A DNA stretch of 48,556 nt, from contig CALJIH010000289.1 of the NCBI GenBank assembly GCA_937974135.1, positions 1-48,556 of the forward strand. The letters run 5' to 3'. The translations under genes and the position numbers were made by a program. Under the pieces are notes generated by a model. The model saw only the letters and a program-made list of their open reading frames with translations, was not told where the DNA came from and did not search any database. Shown one piece after another: positions 1 to 7,643 of the stretch. How positions within the stretch are numbered: the first letter of the stretch is position 1; the number at the start of each line of letters is the position of its first letter. This DNA is from an uncultured Cocleimonas sp. GTDB taxonomy: Bacteria > Pseudomonadota > Gammaproteobacteria > Thiotrichales > Thiotrichaceae.

Positions 1-71
1 GCTGGTTTAAATATAGTTCTTTTATGAGAAAAAACAGGAATATTTTTATAAAAATTTATCAGAAAAATTAT

Positions 72-1034
72 TCATACAAGTTTATCTTTAGGTGGCTTGT
101 TAGCGATGATTGCATCTAGGTTATCAATCGCTCTAAAGCCCATCTCATTGCGGGTTTTCAAGGTTGCACTGCCGATATGTGGGAGCAAAAACGTATTTTC
201 CAATTGTTTGTATCTTGGATCAATATTAGGCTCGTCGTTAAAAACATCTAATCCTGCTGAAAATAACTTCCCCGATTTTAATGCGGAAATTAAATCATCA
301 TCGTTTATAACCGCTCCTCGAGCAGTATTTACCAGAACGGCATTATCCGGAAGCAATGCTATCGACTCTTTATTAATAATGTGGTGCGTATCTGGTGTTG
401 CCGGGCAATGGATAGAAAGAAAATCACAATGTGGGAAAAGTGATTCGATGTTATCGTGATAGGTTGCTCCCATTTCTAAGTCTGGTGTTAGACGACTGCG
501 ATTGTAATAATGGATTTCCATATCAAAACCACGCGCACGTCTTGCCATGATTTGGCCTACACGACCCATGCCCAATATACCTAGTTTTCCCCCTGACACT
601 TGTTTTCCTAATTGGAAAGTAGCCCCCCAATCCGCCCATGAATCGGTTCGAATTTGTGTCTCACCTTCGTATTCTCTACGCGCAGCACCGAGTAAAAGTA
701 ACATGGCTATTTCAGCCGTAGCATCATTGAGTACATTAGGTGTATTGGTGACTTGGATACCTTTTGCTTTTGCGGCTTGAATATCAATGTGATCGTAGCC
801 CACTGAAAAACAACATAATGCTTTAACGCTATCTGGTAGTTGTTGAATTAGCGCAGCATCCATTTTTTCCGTATGACAAGGAATGATGGCAACTGCACCT
901 TGTGACAATTTTAAGATTTCATCTTGAGTATAAATTTTATCGCTGGTGTTTAAACGAACATCATAATTTTGAGATAAACGTGCTTCGACGTCGTCTGGTA
1001 ATTTTCTAGTGACAAATACAGTTGGTTTAGACAT
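72..1034 (-). CDS. D-2-hydroxyacid dehydrogenase (glyoxylate/hydroxypyruvate reductase type)
   Basis: NAD(P)-dependent cytosolic oxidoreductase interconverting 2-keto acids and D-2-hydroxy acids, most like glyoxylate/hydroxypyruvate reductases. The Rossmann fingerprint GILGMGRVG lies mid-protein, and the family's catalytic trio is visible: Arg in NTARGAVI, Glu in DVFNDEPN and His in LPHIGSAT. I chose the ATG at 1034 (MSKPTVF), giving 320 residues, because GGAG lies about 8 nt upstream; the open frame continues nine codons further up without such a site. It lies downstream of moeA, separated by two G6 repeats, so it is probably not part of the cofactor operon. The exact substrate cannot be read from the sequence. 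Confidence 0.9.
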   Translation of the reverse strand: MSKPTVFVTRKLPDDVEARLSQNYDVRLNTSDKIYTQDEILKLSQGAVAIIPCHTEKMDAALIQQLPDSVKALCCFSVGYDHIDIQAAKAKGIQVTNTPNVLNDATAEIAMLLLLGAARREYEGETQIRTDSWADWGATFQLGKQVSGGKLGILGMGRVGQIMARRARGFDMEIHYYNRSRLTPDLEMGATYHDNIESLFPHCDFLSIHCPATPDTHHIINKESIALLPDNAVLVNTARGAVINDDDLISALKSGKLFSAGLDVFNDEPNIDPRYKQLENTFLLPHIGSATLKTRNEMGFRAIDNLDAIIANKPPKDKLV

Positions 1035-1112
1035 TAAGGAACTCCAATTGTAAAACACCATAGTCCTGCAAAAATGCTAACTACTTTTGAAACCATTAAA
1101 CGAAATACCGTT

Positions 1113-1136
1113 CAAAAGTGGAGGGGTGTCTTTTTT
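1113..1136 (+). repeat. G6 repeat, copy 1 (variant)
   Basis: A variant copy with one G replaced by A, reading AAAAGTGGAGGGGTGTCTTT. An upstream ACTTTTGA at 1083-1090 can pair with TCAAAAGT at 1112-1119. It lies between moeA and the dehydrogenase gene, both on the minus strand. Confidence 0.75.
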
Positions 1137-1143
1137 ATCTTAA

Positions 1144-1172
1144 AAACCCCTAATAGTAGGGGGGTGTCTTTT
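1144..1172 (+). repeat. G6 repeat, copy 2
   Basis: Near-consensus copy with a perfect small stem, CCCCTA / TAGGGG around the loop ATAG, followed by GGTGTCTTTT. Its T-tail ends 7 nt from the moeA stop codon (gene on the opposite strand). Confidence 0.85.
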
Positions 1173-1178
1173 GGGCTG

Positions 1179-2441
1179 CTAAAGTATGTTTTTAAAAGGC
1201 ATTATTTCAACTACATCACCTTCATTTATACCATTGGATTCTACAGGTAGATGAATAAAGCAGTTTGCCAAGCTCATCGACATTAAGATTCCTGAGCCTT
1301 GTTTACCCGTAAGTTTTACCTCTAATTCACCATTATCAGATTGAGAAACAATCGCACGAATAAATTCAGTTCTACCAGGACGTTTTTTTATGGCTTGCAG
1401 ACATTTGGCTTTGATCAGAATGTCAGACGTTATCGAACCGCTAGCGAGATAGTTAATCGCGGGTTGTACAAACTGCATAAATGTAACCATCACAGCGACA
1501 GGATTTCCTGGTAACCCAAAAAACCATGAATCATGATAGCTGCCAAAAGTCAGAGGACGCCCTGGCTTCATCGCGATTTTCCAAAAGTGGGTGTCACCCA
1601 ATTTTTTCAAGGTAGGTTTAATAAAGTCAGCTTCGCCTACTGAAACCCCACCTGAGGTAATCACAATATCTGCTAAATCTGCGGCTTCGATAAATGCTTG
1701 TTCAATCGCTTCTTTGGTGTCTCGAATAACACCAAGATCGATGATTTCGACGTCGAGATTTTTTAACAACGCGAAAAGTGTATAACGATTGCTATCGTAA
1801 ATATCTCCCTCATTTAAGGTTTCGCCAATAGATTTTAATTCATCACCTGTGGAGAAAAATGCCACTCGCGGACGTCTCAAAATATCCACTTCACCTTTGC
1901 CTAAAGAGGCGATAATGCCAAGATCAGCAGGGCTTACTCGATGCCCTTTTTTGAAAAGTGTGGCGCCTTTTTCAATATCTTCTCCCGGATAGCGAACATT
2001 TTGTCCAGCACGTTGTTGAGTATCAATATTAATGCTGCCATCTTCAGAAATATCTACCACTTCTTGTGGTACTACCGTGTCGGTTGATGACGGCATAACC
2101 GCGCCTGTCATAATTCGAATCACGGATCCCTTGGTATAAACTTGATCAGTTGGTATGCCGGCAAAAGATGCCCCAGAAACTTGATATGATTGTGATTCAT
2201 TAGTGGGTAAGTCTTCTCCAGCAAGTGCGTAGCCATCCATAGCAGCATTTATGTGTGGAGGAACGTTGATGGGGGAAATAACATCTTTGGCTAAATATTG
2301 ATTAAGCGCATCACGCAAAGCTACCTTTACACTGCCTTGTATAGGTACGATTTTATCTAAAATTGTTTGTTTAGCAGCTGCAACACTAATCGCATCTGCT
2401 TCAAAAGGGTCAAGACAACTAGGAGGTTTATTCTTACTCAT
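1179..2441 (-). CDS. moeA: Molybdopterin molybdotransferase MoeA
   Basis: MoeA inserts molybdate or tungstate into adenylylated molybdopterin, the last common step of metal cofactor assembly in the cytoplasm. At 420 residues it has the usual length. The family motif SGGVSVGEADFIK is present, followed by GRPLTFG and GLPGNPVAVMVTF. The start overlaps the mobB stop by 4 nt (ATGA), so the two are translationally coupled. With tupABC upstream in the same unit, the enzyme may handle tungstate here; that is inference from context. Only one moeA is seen in the window, although some organisms use separate MoeA paralogues for Mo and W. Confidence 0.96.
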   Translation of the reverse strand: MSKNKPPSCLDPFEADAISVAAAKQTILDKIVPIQGSVKVALRDALNQYLAKDVISPINVPPHINAAMDGYALAGEDLPTNESQSYQVSGASFAGIPTDQVYTKGSVIRIMTGAVMPSSTDTVVPQEVVDISEDGSINIDTQQRAGQNVRYPGEDIEKGATLFKKGHRVSPADLGIIASLGKGEVDILRRPRVAFFSTGDELKSIGETLNEGDIYDSNRYTLFALLKNLDVEIIDLGVIRDTKEAIEQAFIEAADLADIVITSGGVSVGEADFIKPTLKKLGDTHFWKIAMKPGRPLTFGSYHDSWFFGLPGNPVAVMVTFMQFVQPAINYLASGSITSDILIKAKCLQAIKKRPGRTEFIRAIVSQSDNGELEVKLTGKQGSGILMSMSLANCFIHLPVESNGINEGDVVEIMPFKNIL

Positions 2442-2980
2442 GCTTTTATTTTAGGATACATTGTTAATAGTTTGTGCTCGATGAAATCTGCTATTTGTTG
2501 CGGTTGGTTAATGTCCAGTTGATCTATTTTGCAAAGGTCTTCAATTTCATGATCAGAAGCAATGGCGATAATATTTGTATCGTTTGGATATAGATAAGGT
2601 TTGCCAAGTGCTTCTCGATGTAACTCAATTTTCGAAAATTTTGCGGCTTTAAAGCCTTCTACCAAGACTAGATCTAAAGAACTTGTTTGTAGATTTGCTA
2701 ATGCATCTTCGAGAATTGGCTCATTAGTAGCTTCTGGTTTTTCGATGATAATCGCGGTTCGATTACGTGAGGCAACTACTGTCTGAGCTGCTCCAGCTTC
2801 GCGCAGCACATGGCTGTCTTTTCCAGGTTTATCAATATCAATATTATGATGCGTGTGTTTAATTATTCCGATTCGATAGCCTTTTTCAGTCAATAAAGGA
2901 ATCACTTTGCTCAACAACGTGGTTTTACCAGTGCCACTGAAAGCGGCAAAACCCATAATCGGAAGATGAAACTTAACCAT
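2438..2980 (-). CDS. mobB: Molybdopterin-guanine dinucleotide biosynthesis adapter MobB
   Basis: Small GTP-binding protein of 180 residues that assists MobA in attaching GMP to molybdopterin. The P-loop FSGTGKTTL near residues 15-23 is intact, and IKHTHHNIDID with the GKDSHVLREAGA stretch is typical of MobB. The start overlaps the mobA end by 8 nt and the end overlaps moeA by 4 nt. Guanylated (bis-MGD) cofactor is what the formate dehydrogenase in this window needs. The AOR family uses non-nucleotide pterin, so mobAB probably serves the Fdh branch. Confidence 0.95.
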   Translation of the reverse strand: MVKFHLPIMGFAAFSGTGKTTLLSKVIPLLTEKGYRIGIIKHTHHNIDIDKPGKDSHVLREAGAAQTVVASRNRTAIIIEKPEATNEPILEDALANLQTSSLDLVLVEGFKAAKFSKIELHREALGKPYLYPNDTNIIAIASDHEIEDLCKIDQLDINQPQQIADFIEHKLLTMYPKIKA

Positions 2981-3575
2981 GATTATTCTCTGTTGTTGTA
3001 TCTTGTTGACGTTGCTCTTCAGTATTCACATTAAAGAAAACTTCGGGTTTATCTGAGAAATCTGCGGTAGCCATAGTGTGTTTTGCGTACCAGCGATCAA
3101 TTTTGCGATCTCCGTCATTTAAAAAAGCTAATAAACTATCAATTAAGGATACTGGGATTAAGGCATGCACGGGTTGCAAACGTTTACCATCATGCGCAAC
3201 CACTATTGTCTCGTTATCCTTAACTTCTGAAACTAAACGTACCACATAATCATCAGGTAAATTTGGCCCATCGCAGGGCATGGTTAAAATAAATTCGGTA
3301 GTGCAAGATTGCATTGCAATAGCAAAGCCCGCTAAAGGACCTTGGAAATCGCTAAGTTCATCACTAATCACTTGATACCCTAAATCAGCATAGTGTTTTT
3401 GATTACGATTCGCGTTAATCAATACGGTTTCAACTTGTGGGGTAATTTTATCCAAAACATGATTGATCAGTTTTTTGTCTTGGTATTCAACTAGGCCTTT
3501 ATCTTGTCCGCCTAATCTTCTTCCTTGACCACCAGCGAGTATGACAGCGGTAATTTGCGATTTATTTATTGTCAT
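2973..3575 (-). CDS. mobA: Molybdenum cofactor guanylyltransferase MobA
   Basis: Transfers GMP from GTP to Mo/W-molybdopterin to make the MGD cofactor of DMSO-reductase-family enzymes. The N-terminal nucleotide-binding signature ILAGGQGRRLGGQDKGL is clear, and the TMPCDGPNLP loop further on matches the metal/GTP site. Its 200 residues fit the family. It is 18 nt downstream of tupC and overlaps mobB, so transport and cofactor maturation appear to share a transcript. Confidence 0.96.
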   Translation of the reverse strand: MTINKSQITAVILAGGQGRRLGGQDKGLVEYQDKKLINHVLDKITPQVETVLINANRNQKHYADLGYQVISDELSDFQGPLAGFAIAMQSCTTEFILTMPCDGPNLPDDYVVRLVSEVKDNETIVVAHDGKRLQPVHALIPVSLIDSLLAFLNDGDRKIDRWYAKHTMATADFSDKPEVFFNVNTEEQRQQDTTTENNHG

Positions 3576-3593
3576 TTTGGTTACCGTTGTATT

Positions 3594-4343
3594 TCATGAA
3601 ATCTGTTTGGATAACACTGTAATGTTGTTATCACTTTTATCCTTTATGTTTTGTGCTGATTCATTAAGTAAGTTTGTATCTGTTTGAACAATCCTACCCT
3701 CGTCTAATAATAACCGATGATTTGTAATTCGATGAAAGTGATTTGGATCATGACTGGCAATATACAAAGCCGTGCCTGATTCTTTGAAAGTAGAGAGTAA
3801 ATCTTCTGTGCGTTTGCGGGATTTAGTGTCCATATTTGCTGTTGGCTCATCTAGCAATAATACAGCTGGTTGTTTTAACCAGGCTTGGGCTAATGCCACG
3901 CGTTGTCTTTCACCACCTGATAAAAATTTCGCTTGGGTATTGGAACGATGTTCTAATTCGGCCCATTTTAAAGCCTTATCGACTGCTTCTTTAGCTTGGT
4001 CTTTATGTAAAGCATAACTAAGATTCTTGCGCACCGTGCCATCAAACATATAGGGTTCTTGGTATAGGTACATCACATCATTTTTAATCAAATTACGGTA
4101 TTTTTTCCAGTTTAAGGTGATTAAACCTGTTTCGATAGTGGCTTTATTAGGTCGAAGTAAGCCACCAATTATTCTTAACAGAGTCGACTTACCACTGCCA
4201 TTTTTACCAGTAATTAGAGTACATTCTCCACCTTTGATCTGAAGCTCTATATCACTCAAAATGAGTTTACTGTGATTGCCTTTGCCATAAGTTTTAACAA
4301 TGTTTTTATAGGTTAAATGGACTGGGCGCGTAATGCTAATCAT
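3594..4343 (-). CDS. tupC: Tungstate ABC transporter ATP-binding protein TupC
   Basis: ATPase of the tungstate importer, acting on the inner face of the cytoplasmic membrane. Walker A GKNGSGKSTL, signature LSGGERQRVALAQ, Walker B VLLLDEPTANMD and the switch His in IASHDPNH are all present. I use the ATG at 4343 (MISITRP, 249 residues), which overlaps the tupB end by 8 nt; the frame is open to an ATG at 4373 inside tupB. The protein is short, without the C-terminal TOBE/MOP domain of ModC, which fits Tup-type rather than Mod-type transporters. Confidence 0.9.
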   Translation of the reverse strand: MISITRPVHLTYKNIVKTYGKGNHSKLILSDIELQIKGGECTLITGKNGSGKSTLLRIIGGLLRPNKATIETGLITLNWKKYRNLIKNDVMYLYQEPYMFDGTVRKNLSYALHKDQAKEAVDKALKWAELEHRSNTQAKFLSGGERQRVALAQAWLKQPAVLLLDEPTANMDTKSRKRTEDLLSTFKESGTALYIASHDPNHFHRITNHRLLLDEGRIVQTDTNLLNESAQNIKDKSDNNITVLSKQIS

Positions 4344-5040
4344 GAACCACCGTACCTTTACCCTGCATAACATGTAAACCCATGGTTAATAAAAATGCCA
4401 TAGAAACTAAGATGATTCCTAAGGCAATACCTTGCGCGAAATCACCTTTGCTGGTCTCCAGAGCGATAGCGGTAGGGATATTGCGGGTGTAATTTAAAAT
4501 ATTACCGCCGAGCATCATTGAAGCCCCCACTTCTGCAATTATTCTTCCGTAAGCTGCTAACAAAGCCCCTAGTAATGGAAAACGTACTTCGCGCATAATG
4601 ATAAAAAATGCTTTTGCAATAGAACTACTCAATGTTTTTGCGGTATCCCAAGCTCTTAATTCAGTCGATTGAAACGCTGCGTGACTCATCGCAACTAAAA
4701 TAGGGAAGCTCAAGGTTATTTGGCCTAGTACCATGGCTGTTTGGGTAAACAATAATTTCCAATCTCCAAGGGGTCCTTGCCGAGATAAAATTACATATAA
4801 TGTAAGACCTACTACTACCGCTGGCACAGCTAGCATTGTGTTAAAAAATGCGACTAAAAAACGTCTTCCAGGAAAGGAATAATAAGCTAACACAAATCCA
4901 AGCAACACAGCAGGAACCATTGCAATAACAATTGCAGTCGTGGATATTTGAAAAGATATCCCTATTATTGTCCAAATTTCTGGGTCACCACTCAGCAATA
5001 ATTTGATTGCATCAAATGTTGTGGTTGCTAACGATTCCAT
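4336..5040 (-). CDS. tupB: Tungstate ABC transporter permease TupB
   Basis: Inner-membrane permease of 234 residues with about five or six hydrophobic segments. The cytoplasmic loop with EVGASMMLGGN corresponds to the EAA loop that contacts the ATPase. It sits between the binding protein (30-nt gap) and the ATPase (8-nt overlap), the classical tupABC order. Assignment to tungstate rather than molybdate or sulfate rests on the neighbouring TupA. Confidence 0.9.
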   Translation of the reverse strand: MESLATTTFDAIKLLLSGDPEIWTIIGISFQISTTAIVIAMVPAVLLGFVLAYYSFPGRRFLVAFFNTMLAVPAVVVGLTLYVILSRQGPLGDWKLLFTQTAMVLGQITLSFPILVAMSHAAFQSTELRAWDTAKTLSSSIAKAFFIIMREVRFPLLGALLAAYGRIIAEVGASMMLGGNILNYTRNIPTAIALETSKGDFAQGIALGIILVSMAFLLTMGLHVMQGKGTVVHD

Positions 5041-5070
5041 TCTGTATTTTATTCAGTGTAATGGGCTTAA

Positions 5071-5925
5071 TTACGCTGCATCATCCTTCTTTAGTTCTGA
5101 TTTGGTATTTGGGATAAATAATACTTTACCAGAAATTTTAAATTCACCGATCAATGCTTGGCCTTCAGCAGATGTCATCCACTCGATGAAAGTTTGCGCA
5201 CCTTTAAAATTAGTGTCTGGGTATTTTTCTGGGCTTACGGCAATCATACCGTAAGGATTAAACAGCATAGGGTTTCCTTCAAAAATAATCGATAAAGGAA
5301 TTTTGTTCATATAGGCAAGCCATGTTCCTCTATCTGTCATGGTAAATGCACCTAACTCCCCCGCCATTTGTAGAACCTTACCCATTCCCTGACCAGCCTC
5401 GATGTACCAACGACCTGATTTTTTCAAGTGATCAATATCAGTTAATTTCCAAAGACTTAATTCCTTTTTATGCGTACCGGAATCATCACCTCTTGAAACA
5501 AACTTATCTTTATTTTTTGCAATTTCTTCAAGAACCGCTTCGATGGATTTTTTATCTGTAAAATTAGTCAGTGATTCTTGAGGGCCTACGATGACAAAAT
5601 CGTTATACATAACAGGATGTCGTTTGACGCCATGACCTTCTGCGACAAATTTTTCTTCTGCTTCCTTAGCATGAACAAGCATTAAATCTACATCACCATC
5701 TCTACCCATTTGTAGTGCTTTGCCTGTACCAACTGCAATGAAATGTAATTTGTATCCTGTTTGTTTTTCAAATACAGGAGAAAGATATTTTAATAAGCCA
5801 GAGTTTTCAGTGCTAGTAGTAGTAGCAATTCGAATGAGTTTTTGATCTTTTGAGAATGCACTGTTTATTGTAAAAGATAAAATAAATACAAGAAAAATAA
5901 GTGTAATTGTTTGCTTTATATTCAT
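5071..5925 (-). CDS. tupA: Tungstate-binding periplasmic protein TupA
   Basis: Periplasmic solute-binding protein of 284 residues with an N-terminal signal peptide (about residues 1-25, hydrophobic TLIFLVFILSFTI). The mature start IRIATTTSTENSGLL contains the TTTS motif typical of TupA-family tungstate binders, and VGTGKALQMGRDGDVDLML follows as in that family. The gene leads the unit tupA-tupB-tupC-mobA-mobB-moeA. A -24/-12 sigma-54 promoter lies 60 nt upstream of its start. A tungsten-selective importer next to aldehyde oxidoreductase and formate dehydrogenase genes suggests that tungsten is the working metal. Confidence 0.93.
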   Translation of the reverse strand: MNIKQTITLIFLVFILSFTINSAFSKDQKLIRIATTTSTENSGLLKYLSPVFEKQTGYKLHFIAVGTGKALQMGRDGDVDLMLVHAKEAEEKFVAEGHGVKRHPVMYNDFVIVGPQESLTNFTDKKSIEAVLEEIAKNKDKFVSRGDDSGTHKKELSLWKLTDIDHLKKSGRWYIEAGQGMGKVLQMAGELGAFTMTDRGTWLAYMNKIPLSIIFEGNPMLFNPYGMIAVSPEKYPDTNFKGAQTFIEWMTSAEGQALIGEFKISGKVLFIPNTKSELKKDDAA

Positions 5926-5984
5926 TAAATTACCAAAACATGAAAAGGTTTAGGGTTAGGAACTTTTAATTCTAGTACTTATTC

Positions 5985-6000
5985 AGCAATAACAATGCCA
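5985..6000 (-). promoter_or_regulatory. Sigma-54 (-24/-12) promoter for the tup-mob-moe operon
   Basis: On the minus strand the sequence reads TGGCAT-TGTTA-TTGCT, with the invariant GG and GC at the spacing required for sigma-54. It predicts a start of transcription about 50 nt before tupA. The regulator encoded divergently at 6235 carries the GAFTGA loop needed to act on such promoters. Confidence 0.75.
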
Positions 6001-6142
6001 ATATTTAAAATCATGCTGAAAAATGTTCGTAAATGGACTACGTTTAAGTACATATAAGGTTTTCTTAACTTTATATCAGTTAAAAATTGGTTTGAAATTT
6101 TTACAAAACAATAACTCTCGATCAAATAATGCAAATAAATGA

Positions 6143-6155
6143 GACAAATTGTACC
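6143..6155. promoter_or_regulatory. Candidate upstream activator site 1
   Basis: GACAAATTGTACC occurs here and again at 15974-15986. It lies about 145 bp upstream of the tup sigma-54 promoter, a usual distance for an enhancer-binding protein. The rest of the 309-bp gap between tupA and the regulator (5926-6234) shows no gene; a TTGG-TATG-CCAA dyad just before the regulator start could be an operator. Confidence 0.45.
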
Positions 6156-6234
6156 AGTAGTTAGTTGTAATAGGGATTTTGTGGGATTATTTTCTGAAAA
6201 TTCCCTTGGTATGCCAAATATGAGGTAAATACGT

Positions 6235-7629
6235 GTGAGTGCACAAGCAGAGTCAATATCAGAGACTATAGAAAAGACATCCCATCTTTCTGGATTCAAA
6301 CGTAATTCTGTTTTGATTGTAGATGATGAGCAAGGTATTCGTAATTTTTTACAAAAAGGTCTGGAAAAAGTATTTGGTCTAGTTGAAGTAGCCGAAGATG
6401 TAGAAGAAGCAGAAGCGTTGAGACAACGCTGTAATTTTGATTTGATTATTTCTGATATTCGCTTGCCCAATAAGTCGGGTGTTGATTGGGTCACTGAAAT
6501 TCGAGATCAAGGCAGTACTGCTTCTGTTATTTTTATTACTGCGCATGCAAGTGTTGAAACAGCCATAGATGCAATACGAGTCGGTGCCAGTGATTTCATC
6601 ATGAAGCCTTTTAGAATGGATCAGATGATGGCATCAATTGAAGCGTGTCTTTCCCGACAACAAATCCAAAGGGAAAACATAGAACTCAAACGCCAAGTCA
6701 ATCAACTTTACGATAGTGGCATGATTGGTGATTGCGAGACCATGAAAAGCGTTTGCGCAGTAATTAAACAAGTTGCTCCGATGCCAACCACAGTTTTAAT
6801 TGGTGGAGAATCTGGTACTGGTAAAGAATTAGCCGCACGTGCTTTGCATGATTGGAGTGAACGTAAGGGTAGTTTTGTTCCTGTGAATTGTGGCGCTATT
6901 TCCGAAGAATTGATGGAAAGCGAGTTTTTTGGGCATACCAAAGGGGCATTTACAGGTGCGCAAAATACTCGTGAAGGTTTGTTTACTTATGCAAACGAAG
7001 GAACCTTGTTTCTCGATGAAGTGGGCGAAATGCCATTGTCGATGCAGGTCCATTTATTAAGAGTACTTGAAGAAAGGGTGATTCGTCCTGTGGGATCAAA
7101 TAGGCAGACACCTATTGATGTGCGTATCATTGCTGCGAGTAATCGTAATTTAGAAGAAGAAGTCGAAAAAGGGAATTTTAGACAGGATTTGTATTACCGT
7201 TTAAACGTGGTAAATGTTGAACTGCCTCCTTTAAGAGAACGTTTAGACGATATTCCAGCACTAGTGCAGCACTTTTCAATTATGTTAGCATCAGACTTAG
7301 GGGTCACACCTCCTGCTATTACAGGAGATGATTTATTTCACCTAAGAGATTACGATTGGCCAGGTAATATTCGAGAGCTAAAGAATGTAATTGAACGTTG
7401 TATTTTATTAAAACAAACCCCCACTCAATGCTTATCTGGAAATTTTGATGCTGCTAATAGTGATCAAAATAATAGTGTGGGAATACGTTTGGATGAAGTT
7501 GAAAAGTCGCATATCCTGAAAGTATTGGAAATGGAAGATGGCAATAAGTCATCTGCTGCTCGAATCCTTGGTGTTTCTCGAAAAACTCTGGAGCGAAAAG
7601 TTAAGGCTTGGAACGAAGCTAAGCATTAA
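6235..7629 (+). CDS. Sigma-54-dependent response regulator, NtrC family
   Basis: Phosphorylation-controlled transcription activator of 464 residues. The receiver domain (about 24-140) has acidic residues in VDDEQ and phospho-acceptor Asp74 in SDIRLPNKSG. The AAA+ domain has Walker A GESGTGKE near residue 190, the sigma-54-contacting GAFTGA loop near 236 and DEVGEMPL after it. A Fis-type helix-turn-helix closes the protein (SSAARILGVSRKTLERK). Translation starts at GTG with GAGG 7 nt upstream. The kinase gene follows after 14 nt. Divergence from tupA and sigma-54 promoters before tupA, the DUF3305 gene and the TorD gene suggest these as its targets. Confidence 0.93.
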   Translation: MSAQAESISETIEKTSHLSGFKRNSVLIVDDEQGIRNFLQKGLEKVFGLVEVAEDVEEAEALRQRCNFDLIISDIRLPNKSGVDWVTEIRDQGSTASVIFITAHASVETAIDAIRVGASDFIMKPFRMDQMMASIEACLSRQQIQRENIELKRQVNQLYDSGMIGDCETMKSVCAVIKQVAPMPTTVLIGGESGTGKELAARALHDWSERKGSFVPVNCGAISEELMESEFFGHTKGAFTGAQNTREGLFTYANEGTLFLDEVGEMPLSMQVHLLRVLEERVIRPVGSNRQTPIDVRIIAASNRNLEEEVEKGNFRQDLYYRLNVVNVELPPLRERLDDIPALVQHFSIMLASDLGVTPPAITGDDLFHLRDYDWPGNIRELKNVIERCILLKQTPTQCLSGNFDAANSDQNNSVGIRLDEVEKSHILKVLEMEDGNKSSAARILGVSRKTLERKVKAWNEAKH

Positions 7630-7643
7630 TTTTCAATTGGCTC

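Noticed and set aside
5979..6494. Open frame of 171 codons on the minus strand
   Set aside because: It covers the tup promoter region and the antisense of the response regulator, has no recognisable domain, and its codons are Ser/Thr-rich shadows of the regulator gene.
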